Below are positions 6,393 through 14,736 of a stretch of 64,000 nt of DNA, piece after piece. The stretch's first letter is position 1. Each line of letters begins with the position of its first letter. Position numbers and translations under genes: made by a program. Source of the stretch: Pontimonas salivibrio. GTDB taxonomy: Bacteria > Actinomycetota > Actinomycetes > Actinomycetales > Microbacteriaceae. Location of the stretch: NCBI RefSeq assembly GCF_002950575.1, contig NZ_CP026923.1, positions 930,001 through 994,000 of the forward strand. Direction: 5' to 3'. The notes beneath the pieces are model-generated. The model had not been told where the DNA came from and did not search any database. It saw only the letters and a list, made by a program, of their open reading frames with translations.

Positions 6393-9300
6393 GTGTTTGA
6401 CAAAATTTTGGTGGCAAACCGTGGCGAAATTGCCATTAGAGCTTTTCGTGCCGCCTTCGAACTAGGGGCCAAGACTGTTGCGGTCTACCCCTACGAAGAT
6501 CGCAACTCGCTGCACCGGATGAAAGCTGACGAGGCCTACCGCATCGGCGAAATCGGGCACCCGTTAAGGGCGTACCTGGACATTGACGAGATTATTCGAG
6601 TCGCCCTCGAATCAGGGGCCGACGCCATTTACCCCGGTTATGGCTTTCTGAGTGAAAACCCCGATCTTGCCCGGGCGGCCGCGGAACACGGTCTGACATT
6701 CATCGGCCCTCCAGAGCGCGCACTAAACCTTGCGGGAAACAAGGTTGAGGCAAAAAACACCGCCCGCCAAGCAGGAGTCCCCGTCCTCGAATCGAGTGAA
6801 GCCACCACAGATATCGACGCGTTAGTGGCCGCGGCAGCCGAGATTGGTTACCCCGTCTTTGCGAAAGCCGTCGCTGGTGGTGGTGGACGAGGAATGCGCC
6901 GGGTGGAAAGCCCCGAGCTGCTACGGCCGGCCCTAGAAGCCGCAATGCGAGAGGCAGCCTCCGCGTTTGGCGACGATCGAATGTTCATCGAACAGGCCGT
7001 CGTCCGGCCCCGCCATATCGAAGTACAAATCCTCGCTGACTCCACAGGGGAGACGTTGCACCTGTTTGAGCGAGACTGCTCGCTCCAACGGCGCCACCAG
7101 AAAGTTATCGAGATTGCGCCCGCCCAAAACCTGGACCCCGCCATTCGTGAAGCCATGCTCGCTGACGCGGTGTCCTTCGCCCGGCAGGTGGGTTACGTCA
7201 ATGCGGGAACCGTCGAATTCCTTCTGGATACCGCGGGCGACCGCGCTGGTCAGCACGTCTTCATCGAAATGAACCCCCGAATTCAAGTGGAACACACCGT
7301 GACCGAAGAAGTGACCGACGTGGATCTGGTGGGCGCGCAAATGCAGATTGCCGCTGGAGTCAGCCTCGCGCAGCTGGGCCTCAGTCAAGAGACCATCGAA
7401 GTGCGTGGGGCGGCACTGCAGTGTCGCATCACGACTGAGGACCCCAGCGCAGATTTCCGGCCCGACACCGGCAAAATCACCACCTACCGTTCCCCGGGGG
7501 GCGCCGGTATTCGCCTTGATGGGGGCACGGTCAACCAGGGTGCACAAATTTCCCCCTACTTCGATTCGATGTTGGCAAAAATGACCACTCGGGGAAGAGA
7601 TTTTGAGCAGGTTGTGCGGAGAGCCAGAAGGGGCCTCGCCGAATTCCGCATCAGGGGAGTACATACCAATATTGCTTTTCTCCAAGCGGTTCTGGCCGAT
7701 GAGTCATTCATCGCGGGTGACGTCTCGACATCATTTATCGATGAGCACCCTGAGCTGATTACGACGCGGGTGTCAAAAGATCGCGGCACAAAGTTACTCA
7801 CTTGGTTGGCTGATGTGACCGTCAATCAACCCCACGGAGAAGGTCTCGGTTTAGTAAGACCCAGCGAAAAGTTGCCCGAAGTGGACCTCAACGCGCAACC
7901 CACACCAGGCTCGAGGGAACGTCTTGCACAATTAGGTCCAGAGGGTTTTGCCCGGTCCTTGCGGGAACAAACCGCCTTAGCGATCACGGATACGAGCTTC
8001 CGCGATGCCCACCAATCTCTACTGGCCACCAGGGTGCGCACGAAGGATTTGGTCGATGTCCTCCCCGCTGTGTCGAGGCTCACACCAGAGTTGTTGTCAC
8101 TGGAAGCGTGGGGTGGGGCCACTTACGATGTCGCATTGCGCTTCATAGGAGAAGACCCCTGGGAGCGCCTTGGGCAGATGAGACAGGCGCTGCCGAACAT
8201 CACCATTCAGATGCTCCTTCGTGGACGCAACACGGTGGGCTACACGCCCTATCCAACGGAAGTGACCGACGCGTTCGTTGACGAAGCCAGTGCAGTCGGT
8301 GTCGATATTTTCCGCATTTTCGATGCCCTCAACAACGTCGACCAGATGCGCCCTGCTATTGACGCCGTGCGCCAAAACGGCCGTTCGGTTGCTGAAGTGG
8401 GGATGTGCTATTCGGGGAACTTACTCGATCCAGCGGAGAACCTGTACACCCTCGACTATTACCTTCGCTTAGCCGAGGAGGTTGTCGAGGCAGGGGCACA
8501 CATCATCGCGATCAAAGACATGGCTGGTTTGTTGCGCGCTGAGGCCGCTTACACTCTGGTCAGTGCGTTGCGGGAGCGCTTCGATCAGCCCGTCCACTTG
8601 CACACCCACGACACCGCAGGTGGACAACTGGCGACCCTGCTGGCAGCCTCCCGTGCAGGCGTGGATGCCGTTGACGCGGCTGCTGCGCCACTATCGGGAA
8701 CAACGAGCCAACCGTCGCTATCGGCGCTTGTCGCCGCACTGGAGCACACGCCTAGGGATTCAGGAATCACGCTCGATAACGTTTTTGCGCTCGAGCCCTA
8801 TTTCGAAGCAGTTCGCGCTCTCTATGGACCCTTCGAGTCGGGACTTCCAGCACCCACCGGCCGTGTCTACCACCACGAAATTCCAGGAGGTCAGTTGTCT
8901 AACCTCCGCCAACAAGCCATCGCCTTGGGATTAGCTGACCGTTTCGAAGCCATCGAGGATTGGTATGCCGCAGCGAACCGAATTCTGGGTCGCCCTACCA
9001 AGGTCACGCCTTCATCGAAAGTGGTGGGAGACCTGGCTCTTCAAATGGCTGCCGCGGATGTTGACCCCGACGACTTTGAACAACACCCCGAAAAATATGA
9101 CATTCCTGACTCGGTCATCGGTTTCATGGCCGGCGAGCTCGGCGATCCTCCTGGAGGGTGGCCCGAACCGTTCAGAACAAAAATTTTGGCTGGGCGCCAT
9201 CGGACGCTCACCCAGGAAGAACTTTCCGACACTCAACGTGACACGTTGAGCCAGCAGGGCCGAGACCGCCAGGTGCTTCTCAATCACCTACTCTTTCCCG

Positions 9301-9797
9301 GTCCGGCCAAAGAGTGTGAAGCTGTGCGGGAGCAGTTTGGCGATGTCTCGGTGCTTGATACCCGCGACTACCTTTATGGCCTGCGGGTGGGCGAGGAAAT
9401 TGTCGTGGACGTGGAGCCCGGGGTGAGCCTTTATGTCGAACTGGAGGCGATGAGTGACACGGATGAGAGGGGTATGCGCACCGTAATGGCCAGTTTGAAT
9501 GGCCAAATGCGCCCCGTCGTCGTTCCCGACCGGAGCGTCAGTGTCCAAATCCCGAGCGTCGAGAAAGCTGACCCGCTGCAATCCGGCCATGTTGCGGCCC
9601 CCTTTGCGGGTGTGACCACACTCAAGGTCGCAGTAGGTGACAACGTGGCAGTAGGCGATGTCCTGGCGACCATTGAAGCGATGAAGATGGAGGCGGCTAT
9701 CACTAGCCAAGTCAGCGGAGTCGTGTCACGACACGCAGTTGGCGCCACCCAAGCAGTTGAGGCTGGGGACCTATTACTCGTCATCGCAGACCAGTGA
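6393..9797 (+). CDS. pyc: Pyruvate carboxylase
   Basis: A biotin enzyme that carboxylates pyruvate to oxaloacetate to refill the TCA cycle. About 1134 residues, the normal length. Domains in order: biotin carboxylase (about 1-450, beginning KILVANRGEIAIRAF, with the glycine-rich GGGGRGMR loop and the EMNPRIQVEH catalytic segment), carboxyltransferase (about 530-810, with TSFRDAHQSLLATR and the metal site HLHTHDTAGG), and a C-terminal biotinyl domain with EAMKME, the biotinylated lysine being K1098. The frame is open further upstream, but AGAGGGGG at 6377-6384 stands 8 nt before GTG 6393, which gives the usual N-terminus VFDKILVANRGE. Confidence 0.96.
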   Translation: MFDKILVANRGEIAIRAFRAAFELGAKTVAVYPYEDRNSLHRMKADEAYRIGEIGHPLRAYLDIDEIIRVALESGADAIYPGYGFLSENPDLARAAAEHGLTFIGPPERALNLAGNKVEAKNTARQAGVPVLESSEATTDIDALVAAAAEIGYPVFAKAVAGGGGRGMRRVESPELLRPALEAAMREAASAFGDDRMFIEQAVVRPRHIEVQILADSTGETLHLFERDCSLQRRHQKVIEIAPAQNLDPAIREAMLADAVSFARQVGYVNAGTVEFLLDTAGDRAGQHVFIEMNPRIQVEHTVTEEVTDVDLVGAQMQIAAGVSLAQLGLSQETIEVRGAALQCRITTEDPSADFRPDTGKITTYRSPGGAGIRLDGGTVNQGAQISPYFDSMLAKMTTRGRDFEQVVRRARRGLAEFRIRGVHTNIAFLQAVLADESFIAGDVSTSFIDEHPELITTRVSKDRGTKLLTWLADVTVNQPHGEGLGLVRPSEKLPEVDLNAQPTPGSRERLAQLGPEGFARSLREQTALAITDTSFRDAHQSLLATRVRTKDLVDVLPAVSRLTPELLSLEAWGGATYDVALRFIGEDPWERLGQMRQALPNITIQMLLRGRNTVGYTPYPTEVTDAFVDEASAVGVDIFRIFDALNNVDQMRPAIDAVRQNGRSVAEVGMCYSGNLLDPAENLYTLDYYLRLAEEVVEAGAHIIAIKDMAGLLRAEAAYTLVSALRERFDQPVHLHTHDTAGGQLATLLAASRAGVDAVDAAAAPLSGTTSQPSLSALVAALEHTPRDSGITLDNVFALEPYFEAVRALYGPFESGLPAPTGRVYHHEIPGGQLSNLRQQAIALGLADRFEAIEDWYAAANRILGRPTKVTPSSKVVGDLALQMAAADVDPDDFEQHPEKYDIPDSVIGFMAGELGDPPGGWPEPFRTKILAGRHRTLTQEELSDTQRDTLSQQGRDRQVLLNHLLFPGPAKECEAVREQFGDVSVLDTRDYLYGLRVGEEIVVDVEPGVSLYVELEAMSDTDERGMRTVMASLNGQMRPVVVPDRSVSVQIPSVEKADPLQSGHVAAPFAGVTTLKVAVGDNVAVGDVLATIEAMKMEAAITSQVSGVVSRHAVGATQAVEAGDLLLVIADQ

Positions 9798-9880
9798 GGC
9801 ATCCCCACTTCTCATCCTGACTCATCATCTGGTCGCGCTAGAGTGAACAGGCCCGCTGTCGTGGGCATGAAGGAGCAAGT

Positions 9881-11092
9881 GTGGCTAAAGCTAATAACAA
9901 AGTGAGCGCTTCGAAGCATCCCGAAGCAGTACCCGCCGATTCGAAAAAAAATGACCCCGCCGGGGGTGCTCCTGAGGTGGGAGATTCGGCTTCGGTTGCG
10001 GCCCAAGAGCCCGCCGAACACGATTCGGTCCTTGATGAAAGCCAAGTGGACCCTTCGGCGCTCATCGGCGATGGCGTTGATAGTCACTCGGTCATTGTGA
10101 CTGCTTCGGTCGCGGCGCAGACCCAGCGGCAAGATAACACATCGGGCACCCCCGAAGCGAGCTCCATGCTCACCGAAGACCGTCTCCTTGACCAGAAGAA
10201 AACGGCCGAAGTGCCGGAGGGGTTCTTCCAAAGACTGCTTTACGAACTTTCGTTTCACCTCATTAACGTCGGCGATTCGAGAGCCGCCCGAGCGAGAAAA
10301 GACCTTTCCAGTCGCATTGCTCGTCCCTTTGATGGTGGCGCCATGTATGTTCCCGTTCTCACCAGAAAAGGCGGAGTGGGAAAAACAACCGTAACGACCC
10401 TTCTGGGTATGGCACTCGCCGAGGTCAGGGACGATCGAGTCATCGCGATAGATGCCAACCCGGACCGAGGAACGCTGTCAGAGCGAGTGCCGAGGTCTAC
10501 TGCCGCGACCGTTCGCGATGTGGTGAAACTCATCGCCGGAATTCGCGGTTTTACCGATTTCTCCGAGTTAGTCTCCAAAGACAAAACCAGACTGCATGTG
10601 CTCGCATCAGATACCGACCCACAACTTTCTGAAGCGTTTGATGAAGATGACTACAACGTGGTGGCGGACGCTGCCGCTCGCTTCTACTCGGTGATACTCA
10701 CCGACTGTGGCACCGGTGTGGTTCACTCCGTGATGAAACCCACGCTGGAGCGTGCAGACGGTCTGGTTGTCGTCTCCGGTGGGAGCATCGATGAAGCCCG
10801 TTTGGCTTCGGAGACATTGACCTGGTTGGAGGCCAACGGCTGGGGCGATTTGGTCCGGAACACCATTGTGGTGTTGAACACTGCGACTCAGGGCACCAAT
10901 GTAGTCAAGTTGGAAGAGATTGAAGATCACTTCCTCTCGCGGGTCCGCGACGTTGTGCGTATTCCTTACGACCCCATGTTGGCAGCTGGCTCGATCATTG
11001 AATGGGACAGGCTCAGTCCGTTCACCCGCCTCGCCGCCCGCGAATTGGCTGCCCTCGTTGTTGAGGGTGTGGCAGACCAATCTGGGCGATAG
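9881..11092 (+). CDS. MinD/ParA-like ATPase with long disordered N-terminus
   Basis: A 403-residue protein. Residues 1-110 are rich in Ala, Ser, Asp and Glu and look unstructured; the remainder is a MinD/ParA-type P-loop domain with RKGGVGKTTVTT near 162-173, AIDANPDRGTLS as the switch region, and ILTDCGTG as a Walker B-like segment. Related actinobacterial proteins occur near secretion or division genes, but their function is mostly unknown, so I give no specific role. AAGGAG precedes the GTG start by a normal distance, and TAGAGT near 9839 could be the -10 box. Its stop is 3 bp before the deformylase start, suggesting co-transcription. Confidence 0.78.
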   Translation: MAKANNKVSASKHPEAVPADSKKNDPAGGAPEVGDSASVAAQEPAEHDSVLDESQVDPSALIGDGVDSHSVIVTASVAAQTQRQDNTSGTPEASSMLTEDRLLDQKKTAEVPEGFFQRLLYELSFHLINVGDSRAARARKDLSSRIARPFDGGAMYVPVLTRKGGVGKTTVTTLLGMALAEVRDDRVIAIDANPDRGTLSERVPRSTAATVRDVVKLIAGIRGFTDFSELVSKDKTRLHVLASDTDPQLSEAFDEDDYNVVADAAARFYSVILTDCGTGVVHSVMKPTLERADGLVVVSGGSIDEARLASETLTWLEANGWGDLVRNTIVVLNTATQGTNVVKLEEIEDHFLSRVRDVVRIPYDPMLAAGSIIEWDRLSPFTRLAARELAALVVEGVADQSGR

Positions 11093-11095
11093 CTC

Positions 11096-11596
11096 GTGAC
11101 GTCCCGGCCAATTCGCCTCTTTGGTGACCCGATTCTTCGCAGTCCCACCGACCCGGTAGATCTAGGACATCCTTCCACAAGGGCTCTTGTGGAAGACCTC
11201 TTGGACACGGTGAGGGAACCCGGGAGAGCCGGTGTTGCGGCGAACCAAATTGGGGTGGGACTTCGCGCTTTCAGTTACAACGTGAACGGCGAGGTTGGCT
11301 ATGTGCTGAACCCTGTGCTGGTCTCGGTCGATGGAGAGCCGGAGACGATGGACGAAGGGTGCCTTTCCGTACCCGGCATGAGTTTTCCCAGGCTTCGCTA
11401 CCCGCAGGCAACCGTGCGGGGGGTCGATCTAGCCGGTGTAGAGGTAGTGCTTTCCGGAGAGGGACTGATGGCGCAAGCCCTACAGCACGAATGCGACCAC
11501 TTAGATGGCCACCTGTATATTGAGGGCCTCGAGCCGGAGATAAAGCGCGACGCGATGCGGGTGATTCGAGAGTCCGACTGGTTTCTGAATCGGTGA
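11096..11596 (+). CDS. def: Peptide deformylase
   Basis: Removes the N-formyl group from nascent proteins. The 166-residue sequence has all three signature motifs: GVAANQIGV (the G-h-G-h-A-A-x-Q motif), EGCLSVPG supplying the metal-binding cysteine, and QHECDHLDG with H131 and H135 as metal ligands and E132 as catalytic acid. GTG start three bases after the MinD-like gene. A strong hairpin follows. With lnt and def both in the window, standard protein N-terminal processing and lipoprotein maturation are expected. Confidence 0.95.
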   Translation: MTSRPIRLFGDPILRSPTDPVDLGHPSTRALVEDLLDTVREPGRAGVAANQIGVGLRAFSYNVNGEVGYVLNPVLVSVDGEPETMDEGCLSVPGMSFPRLRYPQATVRGVDLAGVEVVLSGEGLMAQALQHECDHLDGHLYIEGLEPEIKRDAMRVIRESDWFLNR

Positions 11597-11600
11597 GAGC

Positions 11601-11621
11601 TCGAGGGGTTTCACCCCTCGA
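11601..11621 (+). terminator. Hairpin after def
   Basis: TCGAGGGG (11601-11608) and CCCCTCGA (11614-11621) form a perfect 8-bp stem with a 5-nt loop. There is no T-run. Likely the end of the MinD-like/def unit. Confidence 0.55.
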
Positions 11622-11652
11622 CGGGGAAAATGAGTGCCCGGTGCTGAGGGCT

Positions 11653-11658
11653 TACACT
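11653..11658 (+). promoter_or_regulatory. -10 box (TACACT) for a leaderless glucokinase mRNA
   Basis: TACACT ends 7 nt before GTG 11666. ATG 11660 lies only one base after the box and would be upstream of the predicted transcription start. Confidence 0.5.
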
Positions 11659-11665
11659 AATGCCC

Positions 11666-12568
11666 GTGCAGAGCCTCGGAATCGATATTGGTGGGACCTC
11701 AATCAAAGCCGGCATCGTCGGTCCTCGGGGGCTTGAGGGCGAGATTCGGCAGGTGCCGACCCCTTCGCATCCGGACGCCATTATTGACACGACGCTCGCT
11801 TTGGCGAAGAGTTTTCCTGTTCAGCCGACGGTGGGGGTCGCTGTTGCTGCTTTTCTTGACCCTGCCCGCACACACGTTGAGTTTTCCCCCAATATCGCCT
11901 GGGATGGCCGGCCACTCCGCCACGAACTGGAGGAAGGCCTGCAGCTTCCTGTGGTGTTGGAAAACGATGCCAATGCAGCCGGTTATGGTGAATACGTCCT
12001 TGGAGCCGGTCAGCAGGCGTCGCCAATGGTGATGCTCACACTCGGGACAGGCGTGGGCGGGGCAGTCATTCTGGACGGGAAACTTTTGGCTGGCGCCAGA
12101 GGTGTCGCGGGCGAATTGGGCCACATTGTGGTGAACCCCGGGGGAGCGGTGTGCGGTTGTGGGCAGCGCGGCTGCGTCGAGACCGTGTCGTCGGGTACGG
12201 CGCTCATGACAATGGCGCGACAAGCCTTAGGAATCGAGATCAACTCGACCCACGCGCTTAAACAAGCTTTGGTTGATGCCCCGGAGTTGCGAAAAACTCT
12301 CCTCAACACGATGGCGGAAGGAATTATTGGGGCGCTCCTTCAAATCCAAGCGGTGGTCGATCCTGCGCTCAGTGTGATTGGCGGTGGGGTGACTGAGCGG
12401 CTCGGTGCGGAACTGTTCGACGCCTTGGATCGACTGAAAGATGACGCGTTAGACGGGCGGAGAAGCGTCGCATTTCCCCCAATTGTTCCCGCCGAATTGG
12501 GTAATTCAGCGGGAATTATTGGGGCGGGCTTACTCGCTCAAAGACACGACGTCCACTCTGCACACTAA
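11666..12568 (+). CDS. ROK-family glucokinase
   Basis: A 300-residue sugar kinase of the ROK family, most likely phosphorylating glucose with ATP or polyphosphate. It begins with the phosphate-binding motif GIDIGGTSIKAG, has LENDANAAGYGE for sugar binding, LGTGVGGAVI for ATP, and the ROK zinc site CGCGQRGCVE near 163-172, which marks glucokinases rather than repressors because there is no N-terminal helix-turn-helix. I start it at GTG 11666, which fits the -10 spacing; ATG 11660 would add two residues. Polyphosphate use (PpgK) is possible from neighbouring actinobacterial families but not shown. Confidence 0.88.
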   Translation: MQSLGIDIGGTSIKAGIVGPRGLEGEIRQVPTPSHPDAIIDTTLALAKSFPVQPTVGVAVAAFLDPARTHVEFSPNIAWDGRPLRHELEEGLQLPVVLENDANAAGYGEYVLGAGQQASPMVMLTLGTGVGGAVILDGKLLAGARGVAGELGHIVVNPGGAVCGCGQRGCVETVSSGTALMTMARQALGIEINSTHALKQALVDAPELRKTLLNTMAEGIIGALLQIQAVVDPALSVIGGGVTERLGAELFDALDRLKDDALDGRRSVAFPPIVPAELGNSAGIIGAGLLAQRHDVHSAH

Positions 12569-12594
12569 TCTGAATTATCTCGAGGGGGTCTAAC

Positions 12595-13278
12595 GTGTTT
12601 TACTGGTGGTTGAAAAATGGTCTCCTGGGCCCTCTGTTCGCCACCGTTTTTCGCCCCCAGATTGAAGGGGTAGAACACATACCTGCTGACGGGCCAGCAA
12701 TCATCGTTTGCAACCACCTCTCGTTCGTAGACAGCGTTTTTCTCCCGCTAGCCGTCCCCAGGAGGATGAGTTACCTCGCGAAGAGCGACTATTTCACGGG
12801 CAAGGGTGTTCGCGGGGCGCTCGTTCGATGGTTTTTCACCGCCTCCGGCCAGTTACCCATTGACCGAGCCGGCGGAAAGGCTTCAGAAGCTTCTCTGAAC
12901 ACCGGTCTGCAAGTGCTTGCCGAGGGGCGCATTCTCGGGCTTTACCCTGAGGGGACACGTTCACCCGATGGACGCCTTTATCGAGGCCGCACGGGTGTGG
13001 CGAGAATGGTACTTGAAGCACACGTCCCCGTCATCCCGGTTGCGGTGACCGGTACCGACGAAGTGATGCCTCTCGGCAAACGGCTTCCTCGGGTGAAAAA
13101 GGTGACCGTCCGCTTCGGAGAGCCTCTCAATTTTTCGCGGTTTGAGGGCATGGAGGGTGACCGTTTTGTATTGCGGTCCATCACTGACGAAATAATGTAT
13201 CGAATTAATCAACTCAGTGGCCAGGAATACGTCGACGTGTATGCCTCCACAGTGCGTCAGGGCTCCGCCGCCAGCTGA
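12595..13278 (+). CDS. plsC: 1-acyl-sn-glycerol-3-phosphate acyltransferase (PlsC family)
   Basis: Acylates lysophosphatidic acid to phosphatidic acid at the inner membrane face. The 227-residue protein has the HX4D catalytic motif as H41-x4-D46 (NHLSFVD) and the acceptor-binding motif YPEGTRS near 117-123. Mycobacterial Rv2182c is the likely counterpart, since the following aroG-pknL-Rv2175c-ids block keeps mycobacterial gene content. GAGGGGG stands about 7 nt before the GTG start. Confidence 0.9.
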   Translation: MFYWWLKNGLLGPLFATVFRPQIEGVEHIPADGPAIIVCNHLSFVDSVFLPLAVPRRMSYLAKSDYFTGKGVRGALVRWFFTASGQLPIDRAGGKASEASLNTGLQVLAEGRILGLYPEGTRSPDGRLYRGRTGVARMVLEAHVPVIPVAVTGTDEVMPLGKRLPRVKKVTVRFGEPLNFSRFEGMEGDRFVLRSITDEIMYRINQLSGQEYVDVYASTVRQGSAAS

Positions 13279-13344
13279 GAGTGTGGCGCCTTAGCCTGAA
13301 GTAGGCTTTAGAGCCTGTCCAACCTCGTGAGAAATACAGGAGCG

Positions 13345-14736
13345 ATGAACGTTTCGACGATGATTGACCCCACCGAAGCCGTGGTGGAACCCCGGCCTGA
13401 AACTATTGAGGGTTTGGACAATTGGCGCACCCGGCCCACGAAACAACAGCCTCCTTGGCCTGATCAGGCCGCAGCAGACGCGGTCTCTGAGCATTTGCTT
13501 CGTGTACCGCCGTTGGTTTTTGCGGGAGAAGTCGACCAGCTGAGAAATCAGCTGGCGACGGTTGCCAGGGGTGAGGCATTCGTGCTTCAAGGGGGCGACT
13601 GCGCAGAAACTTTCGCCGGCGCAACGGCGGACCAAATTCGAAACCGCGTGAAAACGATCCTCCAAATGGCTGTGGTCTTGACCTATGGCGCCTCGCTACC
13701 GGTCGTCAAAATGGGGCGCATGGCCGGGCAGTTTGCGAAGCCTCGCTCGAGCGACGAGGAAACTCGTGATGGTGTGACACTGCCCGCCTACCGCGGGGAC
13801 ATGGTCAATGGCTACGAATTCACTGAAGAATCTAGAACTCCCAACCCCGAGCGAATGCTCGAGGGGTACCACACCGCCGCGTCAACACTGAACCTTATCC
13901 GCGCCTTCACCCAGGGTGGTTTCGCTGATCTTCGCATGGTTCACAGTTGGAACCGTGGCTTTGCGGAAAACCCTGCCAACCGGCGGTATGAAGGATTGGC
14001 TCGTGAGATTGACCGAGCCGTGAAGTTTATGGAAGCCGCTGGAGCCAATTTTGATGAGCTCAAGCGGGTGGACTTTTTCGCGAGTCACGAAGGCTTGCTC
14101 ATGGAATACGAGCGGGCAATGACACGCATTGATTCCCGCACTGGCCTTCCCTACGATACCTCCGCGCACTTCCTGTGGATCGGTGAGCGCACCAGGGATC
14201 TTGACGGCGCGCATGTCGACTTTTTCTCCAGGGTGCAAAACCCGATCGGGGTGAAGCTTGGCCCCTCAACAACCGTCGATGATATGAACAGACTGATCGA
14301 CATACTCGACCCGGATAGGGTCCCTGGTCGGTTGACGTTCATTACTCGAATGGGCGCAGGCACGATTCGTGACGCTTTGCCGCCCTTGCTGGACGCGGCG
14401 CAGCGTAGCGAGGCCACGCCGATCTGGATCACTGACCCGATGCACGGTAATGGAATCACTACTCAAACGGGTTTCAAAACCCGACGGTTTGATGATGTGG
14501 TCGATGAGGTGAAAGGGTTCTTTGAAGCCCATCGTGAGGTCGGTTCACACCCGGGCGGTCTCCACGTCGAGTTGACCGGGGATGACGTCACAGAGTGCAT
14601 GGGAGGAACCCAACGAATTGATGAGTTGGGCCTGGAAACCCGCTACGAATCGTTGTGTGATCCGAGGCTCAATCACCAACAGTCGCTCGAGCTTTCCTTC
14701 CTGGTCGCTGAAGAACTGGCTGTGACGGCTTCCTAA
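13345..14736 (+). CDS. aroG: 3-deoxy-7-phosphoheptulonate (DAHP) synthase, class II
   Basis: First enzyme of the shikimate pathway, joining phosphoenolpyruvate and erythrose-4-phosphate. The 463-residue sequence is a class II enzyme: LDNWRTRPTKQQPPWPD near the start, the metal and substrate motif LQGGDCAETF, KMGRMAGQFAKPRS, and WITDPMHGNG near the end. I chose ATG 13345 because AGGAG lies just before it; GTG 13327 is an in-frame alternative. TAGGCT at 13302-13307 could be the -10 box. Its stop overlaps the stop of the opposed kinase gene. Mycobacterial aroG (Rv2178c) also neighbours pknL. Confidence 0.94.
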   Translation: MNVSTMIDPTEAVVEPRPETIEGLDNWRTRPTKQQPPWPDQAAADAVSEHLLRVPPLVFAGEVDQLRNQLATVARGEAFVLQGGDCAETFAGATADQIRNRVKTILQMAVVLTYGASLPVVKMGRMAGQFAKPRSSDEETRDGVTLPAYRGDMVNGYEFTEESRTPNPERMLEGYHTAASTLNLIRAFTQGGFADLRMVHSWNRGFAENPANRRYEGLAREIDRAVKFMEAAGANFDELKRVDFFASHEGLLMEYERAMTRIDSRTGLPYDTSAHFLWIGERTRDLDGAHVDFFSRVQNPIGVKLGPSTTVDDMNRLIDILDPDRVPGRLTFITRMGAGTIRDALPPLLDAAQRSEATPIWITDPMHGNGITTQTGFKTRRFDDVVDEVKGFFEAHREVGSHPGGLHVELTGDDVTECMGGTQRIDELGLETRYESLCDPRLNHQQSLELSFLVAEELAVTAS